From: Alteromonas sp. LOR
Lineage (GTDB): Bacteria > Pseudomonadota > Gammaproteobacteria > Enterobacterales > Alteromonadaceae
Length of the DNA: 64,000 bases
Direction of reading: 5' to 3'
NCBI RefSeq assembly: GCF_000753865.1
Contig: NZ_JQFW01000040.1
Span: forward strand, 1-64,000
The notes below the pieces were generated by a model. It did not search any database, was not told the DNA's origin, and worked only from the letters and a program-made list of their open reading frames with translations. Positions 18,740-28,818 of this stretch are shown here, piece by piece. A program made the position numbers and the translations under genes. Position 1 is the first letter of the stretch; each line of letters starts with the position of its first letter.

Positions 18740-20650
18740 TTAAATCTTAAACCTATTAACTTCAATTGATAGCGCCTTAGCAAGTTCATCTAGCCTGTCG
18801 CTCACGCTAACTAGCACCTGAGTCGCATTTAAGGTTTCTTCACTAGAAGCACTAATATCGTTGATATTGCGGCTGATATCCTCTACCACAACGGCTTGCT
18901 GCTCAGTGGCTGTGGCCACTTGGGTGTTCACGTCATTGATGGTTGAAATTTCGTGAGTAATCTTTTGAAGCAAGGCGTCAATCTCGTTAGTGGCTGTCAC
19001 CACGTCATCGGTTTTTGTGCGGCTCGTTTCCATTTGATCTACCGCAGACTTAGAGTCTTGCTGAAATTTATCAATTTTCACCTGGATTTCATCAGTGGCT
19101 TGGGCTGCTCGCTGAGCCAACGTTCGTACTTCATCTGCTACCACTGAAAACCCGCGACCATGATCGCCAGCCCGAGCTGCTTCAATAGCCGCATTTAACG
19201 CAAGTAGGTTGGTTTGTTCTGAAATACCTCGAATAGTATCAAGAATGCCACCGATAGCGCTGGTGTGCTCATCGAGAGACTGAATTACCCCAGATACCGT
19301 TTGTATCTGCCCGCTTAAGTCTTGAATAGCAACTACGGCCTTTTGCGTAACTTGTCGACCTTGTTCTGAGTTTGTATTTGCTTGATTAGCGTTTTGCGCC
19401 GCGTGAGTTGCCGATTGAGCTACTTCACTCACTGTACTGCCCATTTCAGTTAATGCCGCAGCGGCTTGCAACGTTTGGTCACGCTGACTCTTTGTTGAGT
19501 GCTCGGTTTGTTGTGACTGACGGATAACGTCAGCCGCAGATAATTTCAATTCTTCACTGGTTTTTGCCACCTTAGAAATGGTGGCGTGTAAATGGTCGAT
19601 GAACTGATTGAAACCTTCAACGAGGCGGGCAATTTCTTTTTGCTCTGGAACCGGTATACGTGCACGAAGGTCGCCTTCACCTTTTCCTAACTGTTGGAAA
19701 ATATCTGCAAGTGATTCAAGGGGCTTGGTTAATGTGCCTGCAAGCCAAATACCGATGAGCGCGAAGCCGCCAGCGATGATCAATGACCAAATAATGATTT
19801 GCTGGCTTCCTGCATTCAAAGACGCGTAAAGTTCGCTTTCAGGAACCTGAGCGACAACATACCAACCCGCTTTCTTTACATAAGTGCTCGCATACAGCAT
19901 TTTGCCATTGTCTTGTTCGCTGGTAGCCATGGCGAAGTCTTGTTTAGTTAGCAAAGCCGATGCAGTTTGATTATCACTGACAGAGGCTAACTTAGCTTTA
20001 CCTAAAAGCTTTGTATCGGGGTGAGCGATAATCGTTCCCGACCCGTCAACAAGATAGACAAAGCCAGTTTGTGCAATTTTAACGGCATTGATGATGGTAA
20101 GCAGCTCATCAACGGATTTTGCAACACCTGACATGCCACTGCCGTTAATTTGCTGATAATTTGCAAACAGTCGATACCCTTGACCAGGTTCATTGTACAA
20201 ACTGAGTGAAATTGGCTCACCGCTGCCCTTATAGGCGAAGAACCACCCGTCGAACTCGTCATTTTTTAAGGTGCGTAAGAAACCATCTTGATTCCAATAC
20301 TTGTAGGTATTTCTATCGACAAAAGAAGCGACGGTAAGATCGTTAAAACTCACAATGTCGTTGAGATAGTTAAGCAATCTGCGTTCGCCAGCTTTATCTG
20401 CACCACTGGCCGACCACGCTAAAATATCCGGGTTCGAGGCAATGCTGTGGGCAACGGTAAGCATTACATTTGCTTCGCTATCCACGCGGTTTCCAATTTG
20501 CTTTAACAGGGCGGTAAGTTGCAGCGTTTCCATGTTTTCTTTAACGAGGTCACGAGCAATCCACTGACTAATAGACCCAACTAAAATAGATGCCGCTAGT
20601 ACAGCAACAATAAGTGAAATAATGAGTTTTTGCTTAATACTGAAAGTCAT
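18740..20650 (-). CDS. Methyl-accepting chemotaxis protein with dCache sensor
   Basis: 636 residues. One membrane segment at ~9-31, a periplasmic sensor of ~245 residues that reads as a double Cache domain ([17 protein letters not shown] in the distal half), a second membrane segment at ~285-305, HAMP at ~306-360, and a long coiled-coil signalling domain. The kinase-control tip is intact ([20 protein letters not shown]...[14 protein letters not shown]). Cache receptors usually detect small organic ligands such as amino acids or carboxylates; the ligand here is unknown. No che genes are nearby, so it is an orphan receptor feeding the main chemotaxis system. Confidence 0.93.
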   Translation of the reverse strand: MTFSIKQKLIISLIVAVLAASILVGSISQWIARDLVKENMETLQLTALLKQIGNRVDSEANVMLTVAHSIASNPDILAWSASGADKAGERRLLNYLNDIVSFNDLTVASFVDRNTYKYWNQDGFLRTLKNDEFDGWFFAYKGSGEPISLSLYNEPGQGYRLFANYQQINGSGMSGVAKSVDELLTIINAVKIAQTGFVYLVDGSGTIIAHPDTKLLGKAKLASVSDNQTASALLTKQDFAMATSEQDNGKMLYASTYVKKAGWYVVAQVPESELYASLNAGSQQIIIWSLIIAGGFALIGIWLAGTLTKPLESLADIFQQLGKGEGDLRARIPVPEQKEIARLVEGFNQFIDHLHATISKVAKTSEELKLSAADVIRQSQQTEHSTKSQRDQTLQAAAALTEMGSTVSEVAQSATHAAQNANQANTNSEQGRQVTQKAVVAIQDLSGQIQTVSGVIQSLDEHTSAIGGILDTIRGISEQTNLLALNAAIEAARAGDHGRGFSVVADEVRTLAQRAAQATDEIQVKIDKFQQDSKSAVDQMETSRTKTDDVVTATNEIDALLQKITHEISTINDVNTQVATATEQQAVVVEDISRNINDISASSEETLNATQVLVSVSDRLDELAKALSIEVNRFKI

Positions 20651-20660
20651 AGCTTTCGAC

Positions 20661-20700
20661 CACGTAAGTTAATGCTGATACACGTAAGTTAATGCTGCAA
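20661..20700. repeat. 20-bp perfect tandem duplication
   Basis: CACGTAAGTTAATGCTGATA is followed immediately by CACGTAAGTTAATGCTGCAA, an 18/20 identical duplication just upstream of the chemoreceptor start. It probably lies in its 5' untranslated region. Confidence 0.85.
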
Positions 20701-20846
20701 ATAGGAACATAGCACGGCAAGCAATACAGCAAGCACCGCAACGTCCGAATTAATACAGCGCTATTTGGCTAATTACACTCTGTGTCATTATTCTTTTTAT
20801 TTTACAGATATTTTTATTACACAGAGTTTGAAGGTGCTGAATATTC

Positions 20847-20980
20847 AATACCTAGAACTTGATACCTAGTATCTAGTACTTAACACCTAGTTTTAGGCTA
20901 ATACGTCATAATGCCAAAATGCATGGACTTAAAATACATAGACTTAAAATGCATAGTCTTGAAATACATAGCGCCAGAAT
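20847..20980. repeat. Cluster of short tandem repeats, including four 15-bp units
   Basis: At 20921-20980 a 15-bp unit (consensus RCATAGACTTAAAAT) occurs four times in a row with point changes. At 20847-20890, ATACCTAG-like octamers recur about every 14 bp. The whole 20651-21134 spacer is gene-free. It also has a widely spaced inverted repeat ACTCTGTGT (20777-20785) / ACACAGAGT (20819-20827). No function is apparent. Confidence 0.75.
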
Positions 20981-21074
20981 AAAGTGTATCGGCCAATGTG
21001 TGTCAAAGTTAATGGTATTGATAAACAGCCGTTCATTTAAGATTGTGCGGCATAACTGACTGAAGGGTCAATGA

Positions 21075-21101
21075 AAAAAGCCGCCAATTTATGGCGGCTT
21101 T
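21075..21101 (-). terminator. Terminator of the M3 peptidase gene
   Basis: AAAGCCGCC-AATTTAT-GGCGGCTTT forms a 9-bp stem. The A-run on its left becomes the T-tract on the minus strand, so it ends the peptidase transcript. Confidence 0.85.
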
Positions 21102-21134
21102 GTTACTAAAAAGTGACTGATGTAAACAGGGTGT

Positions 21135-23333
21135 TTACTCGTCGTTTGATTTCGGGATTGGGAATCCTCTATCGCGCATTAGTGCATCTACTTCTGCATC
21201 ACGTCCACGGAATTTGCGATACGCTTCTGCTGGGTCCATCGCATTGCGAACAGAGAATAGGTATTTCACCAAACGATCGCCAACTTCCTTATCGTAAAAA
21301 CCGCCAGGGGCTTCCATAAAGGCTTCGGCTGCATCGGCAGTCAGTACTTCTGCCCACATATAACCGTAGTATGCAGCGGCGTAACCTTCACCTGAGAATA
21401 CATGACCAAAGTGCGGAGAACGGTGACGCATAACAATCTCTTCAGGCATATCGAGCTTAGTTAGCTCTTCACGCTCAAACGCATCTGGGTCGATATCTTC
21501 AGGGTTGGTGGTGTGGTATTTCAAGTCCATGATGGCTGACGCCATATACTCTGTCGTCTTAAAGCCTTCATTGAATGTTGATGCCTTTTTAATCTTCTCA
21601 ACAAGAGACGCGGGAATTGGTTCACCTGTCTCGTGGTGTACTAAGAACTGGTTAATCACCTCATCGGTTGTTAACCAGCGCTCGAGTAGCTGAGATTGAA
21701 ACTCGGTGTAATCGCGAACGCCAGAGTGCGAAGACGGATACTTAACGTCAGCAGATAGGAAGTGAAGGGCATGACCAAACTCGTGGAAATACGTTTCTGC
21801 ATCATCCCAAGAGATTAGCGTCGCTTCGCCCTCAGCACCCTTTACAAAGTTAGAGTTGTTTGAAGATAACACCGTCTTCTTACCGTCAAACGTGGTATAC
21901 GAGCGATACGTTGTTGCCCATGCACCCGAACGCTTACCTTTGCGAGAGAATGGGTCAAGGTACCAAAGACCGATGTGTTCACCGCTGTCTTTATCTGTTA
22001 CTTCCCAAACTTTGACGTCTTCGTGGAATACAGAAACTTTTCCTTCTTCTATTGGAGTGAAGTTAAAGTTAAATAAACGACCGGCGACGTAAAACATCGC
22101 TTCGCGAAGCTTATCAAGCTGCAGGTACTGCTTCACTTCGTTTGAATCTAAGTCGTACTTATCTTTGCGTACTTTTTCGGCATAAAAACGGTAGTCCCAA
22201 GGCTTAATAGTAATATCTGCGCCTTCAGCTTCTGCAACTGCCTGCATATCGGCAACTTCTTCTTCAACCCGAGCAATAGCAGCGGGCCATACTTTCATCA
22301 TTAGCTCCATCGCATTTTCTGGGTTTTTCGCCATGCGATCTTCTAAACGCCACTGAGCATAGTTTTCATAACCAAGTAGTTCAACACGTTCGTCACGCAG
22401 CGTTAATATTCGCTTGATGATTTTATTGTTATCGAAATCATCTGCGTTATCGCCGCGATTATAATACGTACGCCATACCTGTTCGCGTAGCTCGCGGTTT
22501 GTAGAATAGGTGAGGAACGGATCCATAGAAGAGCGGCTATTAGTAATGGCGTACTTACCTTCTTCGCCTCGAGACGAGGCAGCGGCTTTTGCTGCTTTCA
22601 CAAATGATGCCGGCAGGCCATCTAACTGCTCTTCTGTGATGTAAGTCACATAATTTTCTTCATCAGCAAGTACATTGCTAGAGAAGTTGGTGTGCAGTGT
22701 CGCTAGCTCTTTATTAATTTCCGCATAACGCTTTTTGCTTTCGCTATCTAGTGTTGCACCGTTGCGTGCAAAGCTGTTGTAAGTCATCCACGCAATACGC
22801 TGTTCTTCAGCAGTAAGCGATGATAACTCGTCAGATTCGTAAACCGCTTTTACACGAGCAAACAGTTTTTCGTTCTGCGTAATTTTGGTAAAAAATGAAG
22901 ACAAGATAGGAGACATTTCTGCCTGAATTTCGCGGAATTCAGGGCTTGATTTGTTCGCGCTCCAAATGCCGTAGTAGGTAAATACGCGGCCGAGTTCTGC
23001 GCCAGCACGTTCCATTTCCACAATAACATTGTCGAATGTTGGCGGTGCGTCATTATTGGCAATAGCATCTATTTCTTCTAAATTTAACGCCATCGCTTTT
23101 TCAAGAGCTGGTTTTAAATCTTCTAGTGACATCTTGTCGAAGGCCGGCACGCCGCCGTACGGTCCTTTAAATTCTTGCAGCAATACGTTGTCGAACTGTG
23201 CGGTACTTGATGAATCCATCCCCGCTGTTTCAGGTACTGGCGCAACCGAGGTTTCAGCAACTTTTTGTTCTGAACATGCACTTAGCGCAACGACAACAGC
23301 CATTGCGGTGAGTGACGACTTAAAGTTTCTCAT
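21135..23333 (-). CDS. M3-family zinc metallopeptidase lipoprotein (Dcp-like)
   Basis: 732 residues. A signal peptide with lipobox VALSAC (Cys20) predicts a lipoprotein facing the periplasm. The rest is an M3 (thimet oligopeptidase/peptidyl-dipeptidase Dcp) metalloprotease: an all-helical fold with the zinc motif HEFGH, followed by the family block for the third ligand in DYTEFQSQLLERW. The C-terminal SPHFGHVFSGEGYAAAYYGYMWAEVL, with its substrate-binding Tyr and His residues, is also typical. It likely trims oligopeptides in the periplasm. E. coli Dcp is periplasmic/cytosolic without a lipid anchor, so the lipoprotein form is a variant known from marine gammaproteobacteria. It is monocistronic. 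Confidence 0.92.
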   Translation of the reverse strand: MRNFKSSLTAMAVVVALSACSEQKVAETSVAPVPETAGMDSSSTAQFDNVLLQEFKGPYGGVPAFDKMSLEDLKPALEKAMALNLEEIDAIANNDAPPTFDNVIVEMERAGAELGRVFTYYGIWSANKSSPEFREIQAEMSPILSSFFTKITQNEKLFARVKAVYESDELSSLTAEEQRIAWMTYNSFARNGATLDSESKKRYAEINKELATLHTNFSSNVLADEENYVTYITEEQLDGLPASFVKAAKAAASSRGEEGKYAITNSRSSMDPFLTYSTNRELREQVWRTYYNRGDNADDFDNNKIIKRILTLRDERVELLGYENYAQWRLEDRMAKNPENAMELMMKVWPAAIARVEEEVADMQAVAEAEGADITIKPWDYRFYAEKVRKDKYDLDSNEVKQYLQLDKLREAMFYVAGRLFNFNFTPIEEGKVSVFHEDVKVWEVTDKDSGEHIGLWYLDPFSRKGKRSGAWATTYRSYTTFDGKKTVLSSNNSNFVKGAEGEATLISWDDAETYFHEFGHALHFLSADVKYPSSHSGVRDYTEFQSQLLERWLTTDEVINQFLVHHETGEPIPASLVEKIKKASTFNEGFKTTEYMASAIMDLKYHTTNPEDIDPDAFEREELTKLDMPEEIVMRHRSPHFGHVFSGEGYAAAYYGYMWAEVLTADAAEAFMEAPGGFYDKEVGDRLVKYLFSVRNAMDPAEAYRKFRGRDAEVDALMRDRGFPIPKSNDE

Positions 23334-23644
23334 GAGGTTTCCTGTCTTTTGTTATGATTTTATACCTCTTTATTGGCGAGGTATTTTGACGTAGTAACAT
23401 ACTAAGGCAATGTAAATATAAGTTAAATGCTCTTTACCGTAATAGTAGGTTAACAGACCTTCACTGTTGTGATTTACCCTTGCCAGTGGAGGGCGTGTAA
23501 ACCAACGCGTCTAACTCGTATGCAATTCATCGAAATTGATTAAATTTTGATTGCATTTTTAACCTTAAAAATTACACTGCGCTCGTTCCATATCGCTATC
23601 GTTTATAGCGCCTTTTTACCCCCTGTTTTTTTAAGTGAAGCGCG
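23334..23644. other. Divergent spacer between the peptidase and ygjV-like genes
   Basis: A 311-bp gap with divergent genes on both sides. It must carry both promoters, but no clear hexamers, operator or RNA was recognised. Confidence 0.4.
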
Positions 23645-24163
23645 ATGTTTGAATTTTTACTGCATGCTTTTCCAGTGGCTTTCGCACTGGGGTCTTTCTG
23701 GTCTAATACCGAGCGTAAATTGCTCCTATTAAATCTAGGGTTGTGTGTGGCTATTGGCTCTTTATTGGTATTTGAGCAGGCGTGGGGAGGTGCAATAGTT
23801 ATTACGGTGGCGGGACTGAGCACCAGTTATCGATTGATCAAGCAAAAGTTACTGTCTCCCATTGCTACTTACGTAACATTGATAGGCATGATGTGCCTCG
23901 TGCTTACCGTAAATAACCTAACGGGTAAAACGTCCTTTATTGAAACCATGCCTGTGTTTACGTTTATGGCATACCGGTTTGGTGAACTACATTGTAAAGA
24001 AGCAGGTCTGAGAATCTGTATGATAGTGGGGTCTATTAACTTCACCTTGTACGGCATTATCACCCAAACATGGGGACTCGCAATCACAGAAGCACTCTTT
24101 GCGGTATCGAACCTGTGGTATTACATGAAGCTTAGACGGGCCATGCGCGTAAGCCCGGTATAA
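23645..24163 (+). CDS. YgjV-family inner-membrane protein
   Basis: 172 residues with about five hydrophobic helices spread along the length. The N-terminal FPVAFALGSFWSNTERKLLLLNL and C-terminal INFTLYGIITQTWGLAITEALFAVSN blocks match the Imp-YgjV family of small inner-membrane proteins. The family has no established function. It stands alone, with a hairpin terminator overlapping its stop codon. The start is the ATG at 23645, preceded by AAGCG, a weak ribosome-binding site. Confidence 0.8.
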   Translation: MFEFLLHAFPVAFALGSFWSNTERKLLLLNLGLCVAIGSLLVFEQAWGGAIVITVAGLSTSYRLIKQKLLSPIATYVTLIGMMCLVLTVNNLTGKTSFIETMPVFTFMAYRFGELHCKEAGLRICMIVGSINFTLYGIITQTWGLAITEALFAVSNLWYYMKLRRAMRVSPV

Positions 24164-24164
24164 A

Positions 24165-24188
24165 AAAGGGCTTATTTAAAAGCCCTTT
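24165..24188 (+). terminator. Terminator after the ygjV-like gene
   Basis: AAAGGGCTT-ATTTAA-AAGCCCTTT starts two bases past the stop codon. It is a 9-bp stem with flanking A and T tracts. Confidence 0.75.
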
Positions 24189-24291
24189 CTACGAGTGATT
24201 CTTTGTCGGCGCTGTTTATTGGCAGTGCTTATTTGCAGTGCTAGGGATTAAGCGAACGCCTTTCACGCAAATGTTGCTGAACTACATTGGC

Positions 24292-25146
24292 TTACGCAAA
24301 AACCACTGTTTTATTACGGTGAATAATAACCCTGTCTTCTAGGTGATATCGAACCCCGTGGGCTAATGCCGTTACCTCGCAGTCCTTTCCTTTGCGTACC
24401 ATGTCATTGGCGCTGTCGCTGTGACTGATGCGTTTCACGCTTTGCTCAATAATAGGGCCTTCATCAAGGTCTTTCGTCACATAGTGGCAGGTGGCACCAA
24501 TCAGCTTTACGCCGCGATCGTAGGCCTGCTGATAGGGTTTTGCCCCAGCAAAGCTAGGCAAAAAGCTATGGTGAATATTTATCGCCTTGCCTTGTAACTG
24601 CTGACACAGGCTATCTGGCAGAATTTGCATAAAGCGCGCAAGCACAGTCAAATCGATGGCGTATTCGTTAAGCAGCGTGGATATTTGAGCAAACGCAGCC
24701 TCTTTGCCAAGTGCTTTAAAGTCAACCCAATGAAAAGGGACTTTGTACCAGTCGGCAAATTGTTTCATTTGCGGGTGATTACCAATAATAACCGGAATGT
24801 CACAATGCAGTTCACCTGTATGCCAGCGGTGCAGTAAATCAACTAAACAGTGAGATTCCAAACTGCCTAGTAGCGCTACTCGCTGTTTTTTCGATGAATC
24901 GGTAAACTTCCAATTCATCTGGTATTCATTTGCTAAGGGCGTAAATTCTTCAACGAAGCTTTCTGCATTCAGCGTTAAAGAGCTCGCGCCTATTTCGTGG
25001 CGCATAAAAAAGCGACCGGTTTGCAGGTCGGTATGATGGCTTGCTTCCACGATGGTGGCATTGTGGTCGGCTAAAAACTGAGACACATTTGCGACCAGAC
25101 CAACTTGGTCTGGGCAATCAATAACTAATTTATAAGTTTGTTGCAT
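24292..25146 (-). CDS. purU: Formyltetrahydrofolate deformylase
   Basis: 284 residues, same size as E. coli PurU. It hydrolyses 10-formyl-THF to formate and THF, balancing one-carbon units and supplying formate to PurT. The N-terminal ACT domain (~4-80: LVIDCPDQVGLVANVSQFLADHN) is followed by a formyltransferase-like domain. That domain holds the catalytic Asn/His/Asp pattern in INIHHSFLPSFAGAKPYQQAY and ATCHYVTKDLDEGPIIEQ. All core residues are visible. It lies 123 bp from thpR on the same strand, possibly co-transcribed. Confidence 0.95.
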   Translation of the reverse strand: MQQTYKLVIDCPDQVGLVANVSQFLADHNATIVEASHHTDLQTGRFFMRHEIGASSLTLNAESFVEEFTPLANEYQMNWKFTDSSKKQRVALLGSLESHCLVDLLHRWHTGELHCDIPVIIGNHPQMKQFADWYKVPFHWVDFKALGKEAAFAQISTLLNEYAIDLTVLARFMQILPDSLCQQLQGKAINIHHSFLPSFAGAKPYQQAYDRGVKLIGATCHYVTKDLDEGPIIEQSVKRISHSDSANDMVRKGKDCEVTALAHGVRYHLEDRVIIHRNKTVVFA

Positions 25147-25269
25147 GAATATAGGCAGGTTCGAAAAACGTCACACCTTTTTACCTGTCAATGGTAGGGA
25201 TGTAAAGGGCTTAGCGCTGTCTCTTTATACTACACGGTGTGCAGACATCGCCAAGGTAGCTTTATGGCG

Positions 25270-25974
25270 TCAATCTGTGATGCCCCTTCTCAGTTTTTCT
25301 CTAATTGAAATATTGTGCTCGAGTGACCAAGAGTCACGAATGGGGTAGGCCACACCTTGAGGCGTAGATACAGACTCGAACAAATGAAACGCGCTGGCCT
25401 GTACATCAATACTTGGAGCAAAAAGTGGCAGAGGCAATGTAGATGTTGCTTTTCTCACCATCGTGATGTGCGGCTTATACTCTTTTCCCTCTACTTCAAT
25501 ACCAGCGCTTCTCGCACTCTTTCGTGTCAGCTTTGCTAAGTTCATAAGCTCATTGGGCGGCGAACTTGGGGCGCTAAATAATATTTTAGGGCCGTTCCAT
25601 ATACCAGTCTCATCAAGTGTAAGCGTAAAGGGTTCAGCGGTTAGCGCATCTAACTCAGCCATAAGGGCTTCATGTTGGCGATGATCGATGTCGCCCAAAA
25701 AGCAAAGTGTCATATGGTAATTAGCTGCAGGAACCGCGTAAGGCACCCCCGGCTCATTATTGTTAATGCCTTTGTTAACGGCGCTTTTTGTTTTTTTACT
25801 CCGTGTCTTGCCTTTATTTTTATTGCGTATACCGGTATCTGTGCCTACGTCGTTGCTTCTTATCATGCTTTTCGTCATGTGCCGAGGCAATACTTCGGGC
25901 ATTGCCTGCTGCCGCCAGCTATCTAAAGCGAGCTTTTCTGACGCACTTAAATCTAAACCTATAAAACAACGCAT
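25270..25974 (-). CDS. thpR: RNA 2',3'-cyclic phosphodiesterase with an extra N-terminal insert
   Basis: 234 residues, about 55 more than the usual ~175. The two catalytic HxT motifs of the 2H phosphoesterase fold are present: HMTLCFLG (His87) and HITMVRK (about His168). These enzymes open 2',3'-cyclic phosphates and can ligate 2'-5' RNA. Between the opening strand MRCFIGLDLS and the first motif lies a ~45-residue insert (about 35-80) rich in Lys, Asn and Gly (NKNKGKTRSKKTKS). It looks disordered and is not part of the catalytic fold. The start is fixed by the family N-terminus. Confidence 0.88.
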   Translation of the reverse strand: MRCFIGLDLSASEKLALDSWRQQAMPEVLPRHMTKSMIRSNDVGTDTGIRNKNKGKTRSKKTKSAVNKGINNNEPGVPYAVPAANYHMTLCFLGDIDHRQHEALMAELDALTAEPFTLTLDETGIWNGPKILFSAPSSPPNELMNLAKLTRKSARSAGIEVEGKEYKPHITMVRKATSTLPLPLFAPSIDVQASAFHLFESVSTPQGVAYPIRDSWSLEHNISIREKLRRGITD

Positions 25975-26178
25975 TCTTTATCCTTTGAGCTTTTATATTC
26001 AACATGCCCTAATCGCTATGCAATTAGGATAAATCCAGATCAGATTTTGAGACAGTATACGACGCTAGCAGATAGCGATGAATGCTGTAATATGCCCTCA
26101 ACGATTTGCTCTCATAAATCGCCTTAGGTCATTACCTTAATTCAGTAGCTTAATTCATTACCTTGATTGAACGTCCTT

Positions 26179-28818
26179 ATGTTAGATAACTTATCTCATT
26201 TACCCGCATTTTCTCTAGTTGACGGGTTAGCCAAAGAAATTGCTACCAATAATGTCGTGATTGGTGCGCCCCCTGGTGCAGGTAAATCTACGGTACTGCC
26301 TCTGTCACTGTTAAATACAGATCTTACTGGCAAAATATTGTTGATGCAGCCAAGAAGAGTGGTGGTAAGGAATTTAGCAGACTATTTAGCCAAGCAGCTT
26401 GGTGAGTCGGTGGGGCAAACCATAGGCTATAGAATACGGGGTGAAAGTAAGGTTAGTGCACAAACTCGTATTGAATTAATTACTGAGGGCATACTGACAC
26501 GAATAATTCAAAACGATCCTGAGTTAACAGGCGTCAGCGCAATTGTCTTCGATGAGTTTCACGAGCGCAGTATTCACAGCGACTTCGGCTTGGCACTTGC
26601 GCTAGAAGTGCAAGCGGGGCTTCGCGATGATTTACGTATTCTTGTTATGTCGGCTACTCTTGCCTTAGAGCCCCTTAGTCGCTTACTTGAAAAGCACAGT
26701 GCATTGCCTATCAGTCACCTGAATACTCAAGGGCGGGCCTACCCCGTTGAGGTTTTCTATTACAAAGATACCTTTGCAAAAGACATTGTGGTGAATACCA
26801 CGCAGGTGGTTAAAAATGCCGTAACACGTCACGACGGTGATGTGCTGGTATTTTTGCCAAGTCGCGCAACGATAAATGCTGTTGAGCGAGAGCTTAATTC
26901 GTTCAGTCAAAGTCAAGATATAGCGGTGTGCCCGTTATATGGCGCGTTGGGGAAAAGTGCACAGCAGCAAGCGTTAGTAGCAGATAATGAGGGCCGAAGA
27001 AAAGTTATTTTGGCGACCAATATTGCTGAAACCAGTTTAACCATTGAAGGGGTTAAAGTGGTAATTGATAGTCTTTGGGAAAATATTGCACAGTACCACC
27101 CGGCAAGTGATATGACACAAATCACAATGCAGAGAATTTCCCAAGCCTCAGCCACACAAAGAGCAGGACGAGCGGGGAGAGTCAGTGAGGGAGAGTGTTA
27201 TCGCCTGTGCAGTCAAGAAAGTTTTGAACGCCTTGCGCATCACAGTGCAGCACAAATTGAAAGAGAGGATATTAGCAGCTTTTTGCTCGACACCTACGCA
27301 TGGGGAAGTAAGCCGAATGAGTTAGCGTTACTTACGCCGCCCACTGCCACTCAAGAAGCGATTGCTCAGAAAAAACTGCAGCGCATTCACTGTATTGACG
27401 AGGGCCTGTCGATTACAGCTTACGGAAAAAAGGTCGCAGAGTTACCTTGCCAGCCACACCTTGCCAATCTCCTTTTGGTTTGTCAGAACACAAATCCGTC
27501 TCTTGATAAATCAATGCAGGGCTTATTCAAAAATACAGCAACAGGCTCACTAAAGAAGGCAATGCAGGCAGCCGCTCCTTTTGTAGTGGCATTGAGTGAG
27601 AGCGGAACTCTCGGGCAAAATACACCGCTGGTGAGTGAACTGCTTCGTACATTGAGTGCAGCAGAACGGACACAAATAACCTCGCAAGCAAAGCGTTATG
27701 CGCGCTTTGTTGGCATTGAAGGTAATAGTTTATCCATCTCTGCACTAGACGATGACGCTATTGGTTTGTGTATAGCCATTGCGTATCCACTGCAGGTGGC
27801 ATTTTTACGAGAAGCGAAAACTGCATCGCACCAAAGTACAAGAAAAGCAGATGGGTCCGGCCATATTATTCAAGACTATAAGCTAGCAAGTGGAAAGGGG
27901 GCGCAAGTTAGCGGCTTGTCATCGAAATCTCCGCCTCAGTGGTTGGCTGTGCTACATGGGCAGCATATTGAAAATACAGTGAAAATTCGTCAGGCTCAGC
28001 CTATTTCAGAGTCACTGCTACGAGGCATATTTCCACATGCGTTCAATCAGCAGCAGCGCATCAGATTAAATCGTGTCAGCGGTTTAATGGAAGCGCGCAC
28101 CATAACCGGGTTTTATGATATCGATTTAGACACTACGCCGGTCTCAAAAGATACGCGCTCAAAAGATAGTGCATATTGGGAGCAGGCTACTGTTGAGGCA
28201 TGGTTAGGCTACCTTGAATCCCTTGTGCTTAAAGAATGGCCCTTATCTGAAGCTGACTGGCAGTGGTGGCGTCGAGTTAAATTAGCTGCACAGTACGAGT
28301 TACCTCAGCCGCAGTCCTTTGGTGAAGACGCACCGTGGCCTAAATCGTTAAATGATGTTGTTCACCAGGCCAAAGAGGGGCTTACCGGTCATTTAGCGCG
28401 ATGTTCATCGTTAAAAATGTTGCATAAACTGCCTTGGAAAACGGCGCTCAATAATGGACTAACCTGGCCCCAGCAAGATGCTCTTGCAACACTCTTGCCT
28501 ATGACGATGCGCATTCCCACCGGGCGAGAAGCTGCCCTAGACTATCGAGAGAGCGGCGATGTAGTGCTGTCCGTTAAGTTAACGGAAATGTATTCTCAGT
28601 CTGCACCTATTGTTATTGGCAATGGTCGCATAACAGTGGTGTGTGAATTACTTTCTCCCGCCGGACGGCCGCTTCAAACCACCAGTGATCTCGGTACATT
28701 TTGGGAGGGAAGTTATAAGGAAATTCAAAAAGAGATGAAGGGGCGCTACCCTAAACATTTTTGGCCAGACAACCCCGCTGTATCAAAGCCGACAACGAAA
28801 ACTAAAAAGCATTTATAG
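26179..28818 (+). CDS. hrpB: ATP-dependent helicase HrpB
   Basis: About 879 residues from the ATG at 26179; a TTG at 26167 is an alternative start. It is a DEAH-box RNA helicase-like protein: Walker A GAPPGAGKST, motif II DEFH, motif III SAT, motif VI QRAGRAGR. A helicase-associated HA2-type domain and the HrpB-specific C-terminal domain (DYRESGDVVLSVKLTEMY; GSYKEIQKEMKGRYPKHFWPDNP) follow. The role of HrpB in bacteria is poorly known; mRNA processing has been proposed. There is no clear Shine-Dalgarno. It stands alone, followed by a 15-bp tandem repeat spacer. Confidence 0.93.
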   Translation: MLDNLSHLPAFSLVDGLAKEIATNNVVIGAPPGAGKSTVLPLSLLNTDLTGKILLMQPRRVVVRNLADYLAKQLGESVGQTIGYRIRGESKVSAQTRIELITEGILTRIIQNDPELTGVSAIVFDEFHERSIHSDFGLALALEVQAGLRDDLRILVMSATLALEPLSRLLEKHSALPISHLNTQGRAYPVEVFYYKDTFAKDIVVNTTQVVKNAVTRHDGDVLVFLPSRATINAVERELNSFSQSQDIAVCPLYGALGKSAQQQALVADNEGRRKVILATNIAETSLTIEGVKVVIDSLWENIAQYHPASDMTQITMQRISQASATQRAGRAGRVSEGECYRLCSQESFERLAHHSAAQIEREDISSFLLDTYAWGSKPNELALLTPPTATQEAIAQKKLQRIHCIDEGLSITAYGKKVAELPCQPHLANLLLVCQNTNPSLDKSMQGLFKNTATGSLKKAMQAAAPFVVALSESGTLGQNTPLVSELLRTLSAAERTQITSQAKRYARFVGIEGNSLSISALDDDAIGLCIAIAYPLQVAFLREAKTASHQSTRKADGSGHIIQDYKLASGKGAQVSGLSSKSPPQWLAVLHGQHIENTVKIRQAQPISESLLRGIFPHAFNQQQRIRLNRVSGLMEARTITGFYDIDLDTTPVSKDTRSKDSAYWEQATVEAWLGYLESLVLKEWPLSEADWQWWRRVKLAAQYELPQPQSFGEDAPWPKSLNDVVHQAKEGLTGHLARCSSLKMLHKLPWKTALNNGLTWPQQDALATLLPMTMRIPTGREAALDYRESGDVVLSVKLTEMYSQSAPIVIGNGRITVVCELLSPAGRPLQTTSDLGTFWEGSYKEIQKEMKGRYPKHFWPDNPAVSKPTTKTKKHL

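Noticed and set aside
20921..20980. Four-unit 15-bp array as a CRISPR fragment
   Set aside because: Units are directly adjacent with no spacers and there are no cas genes in the window.
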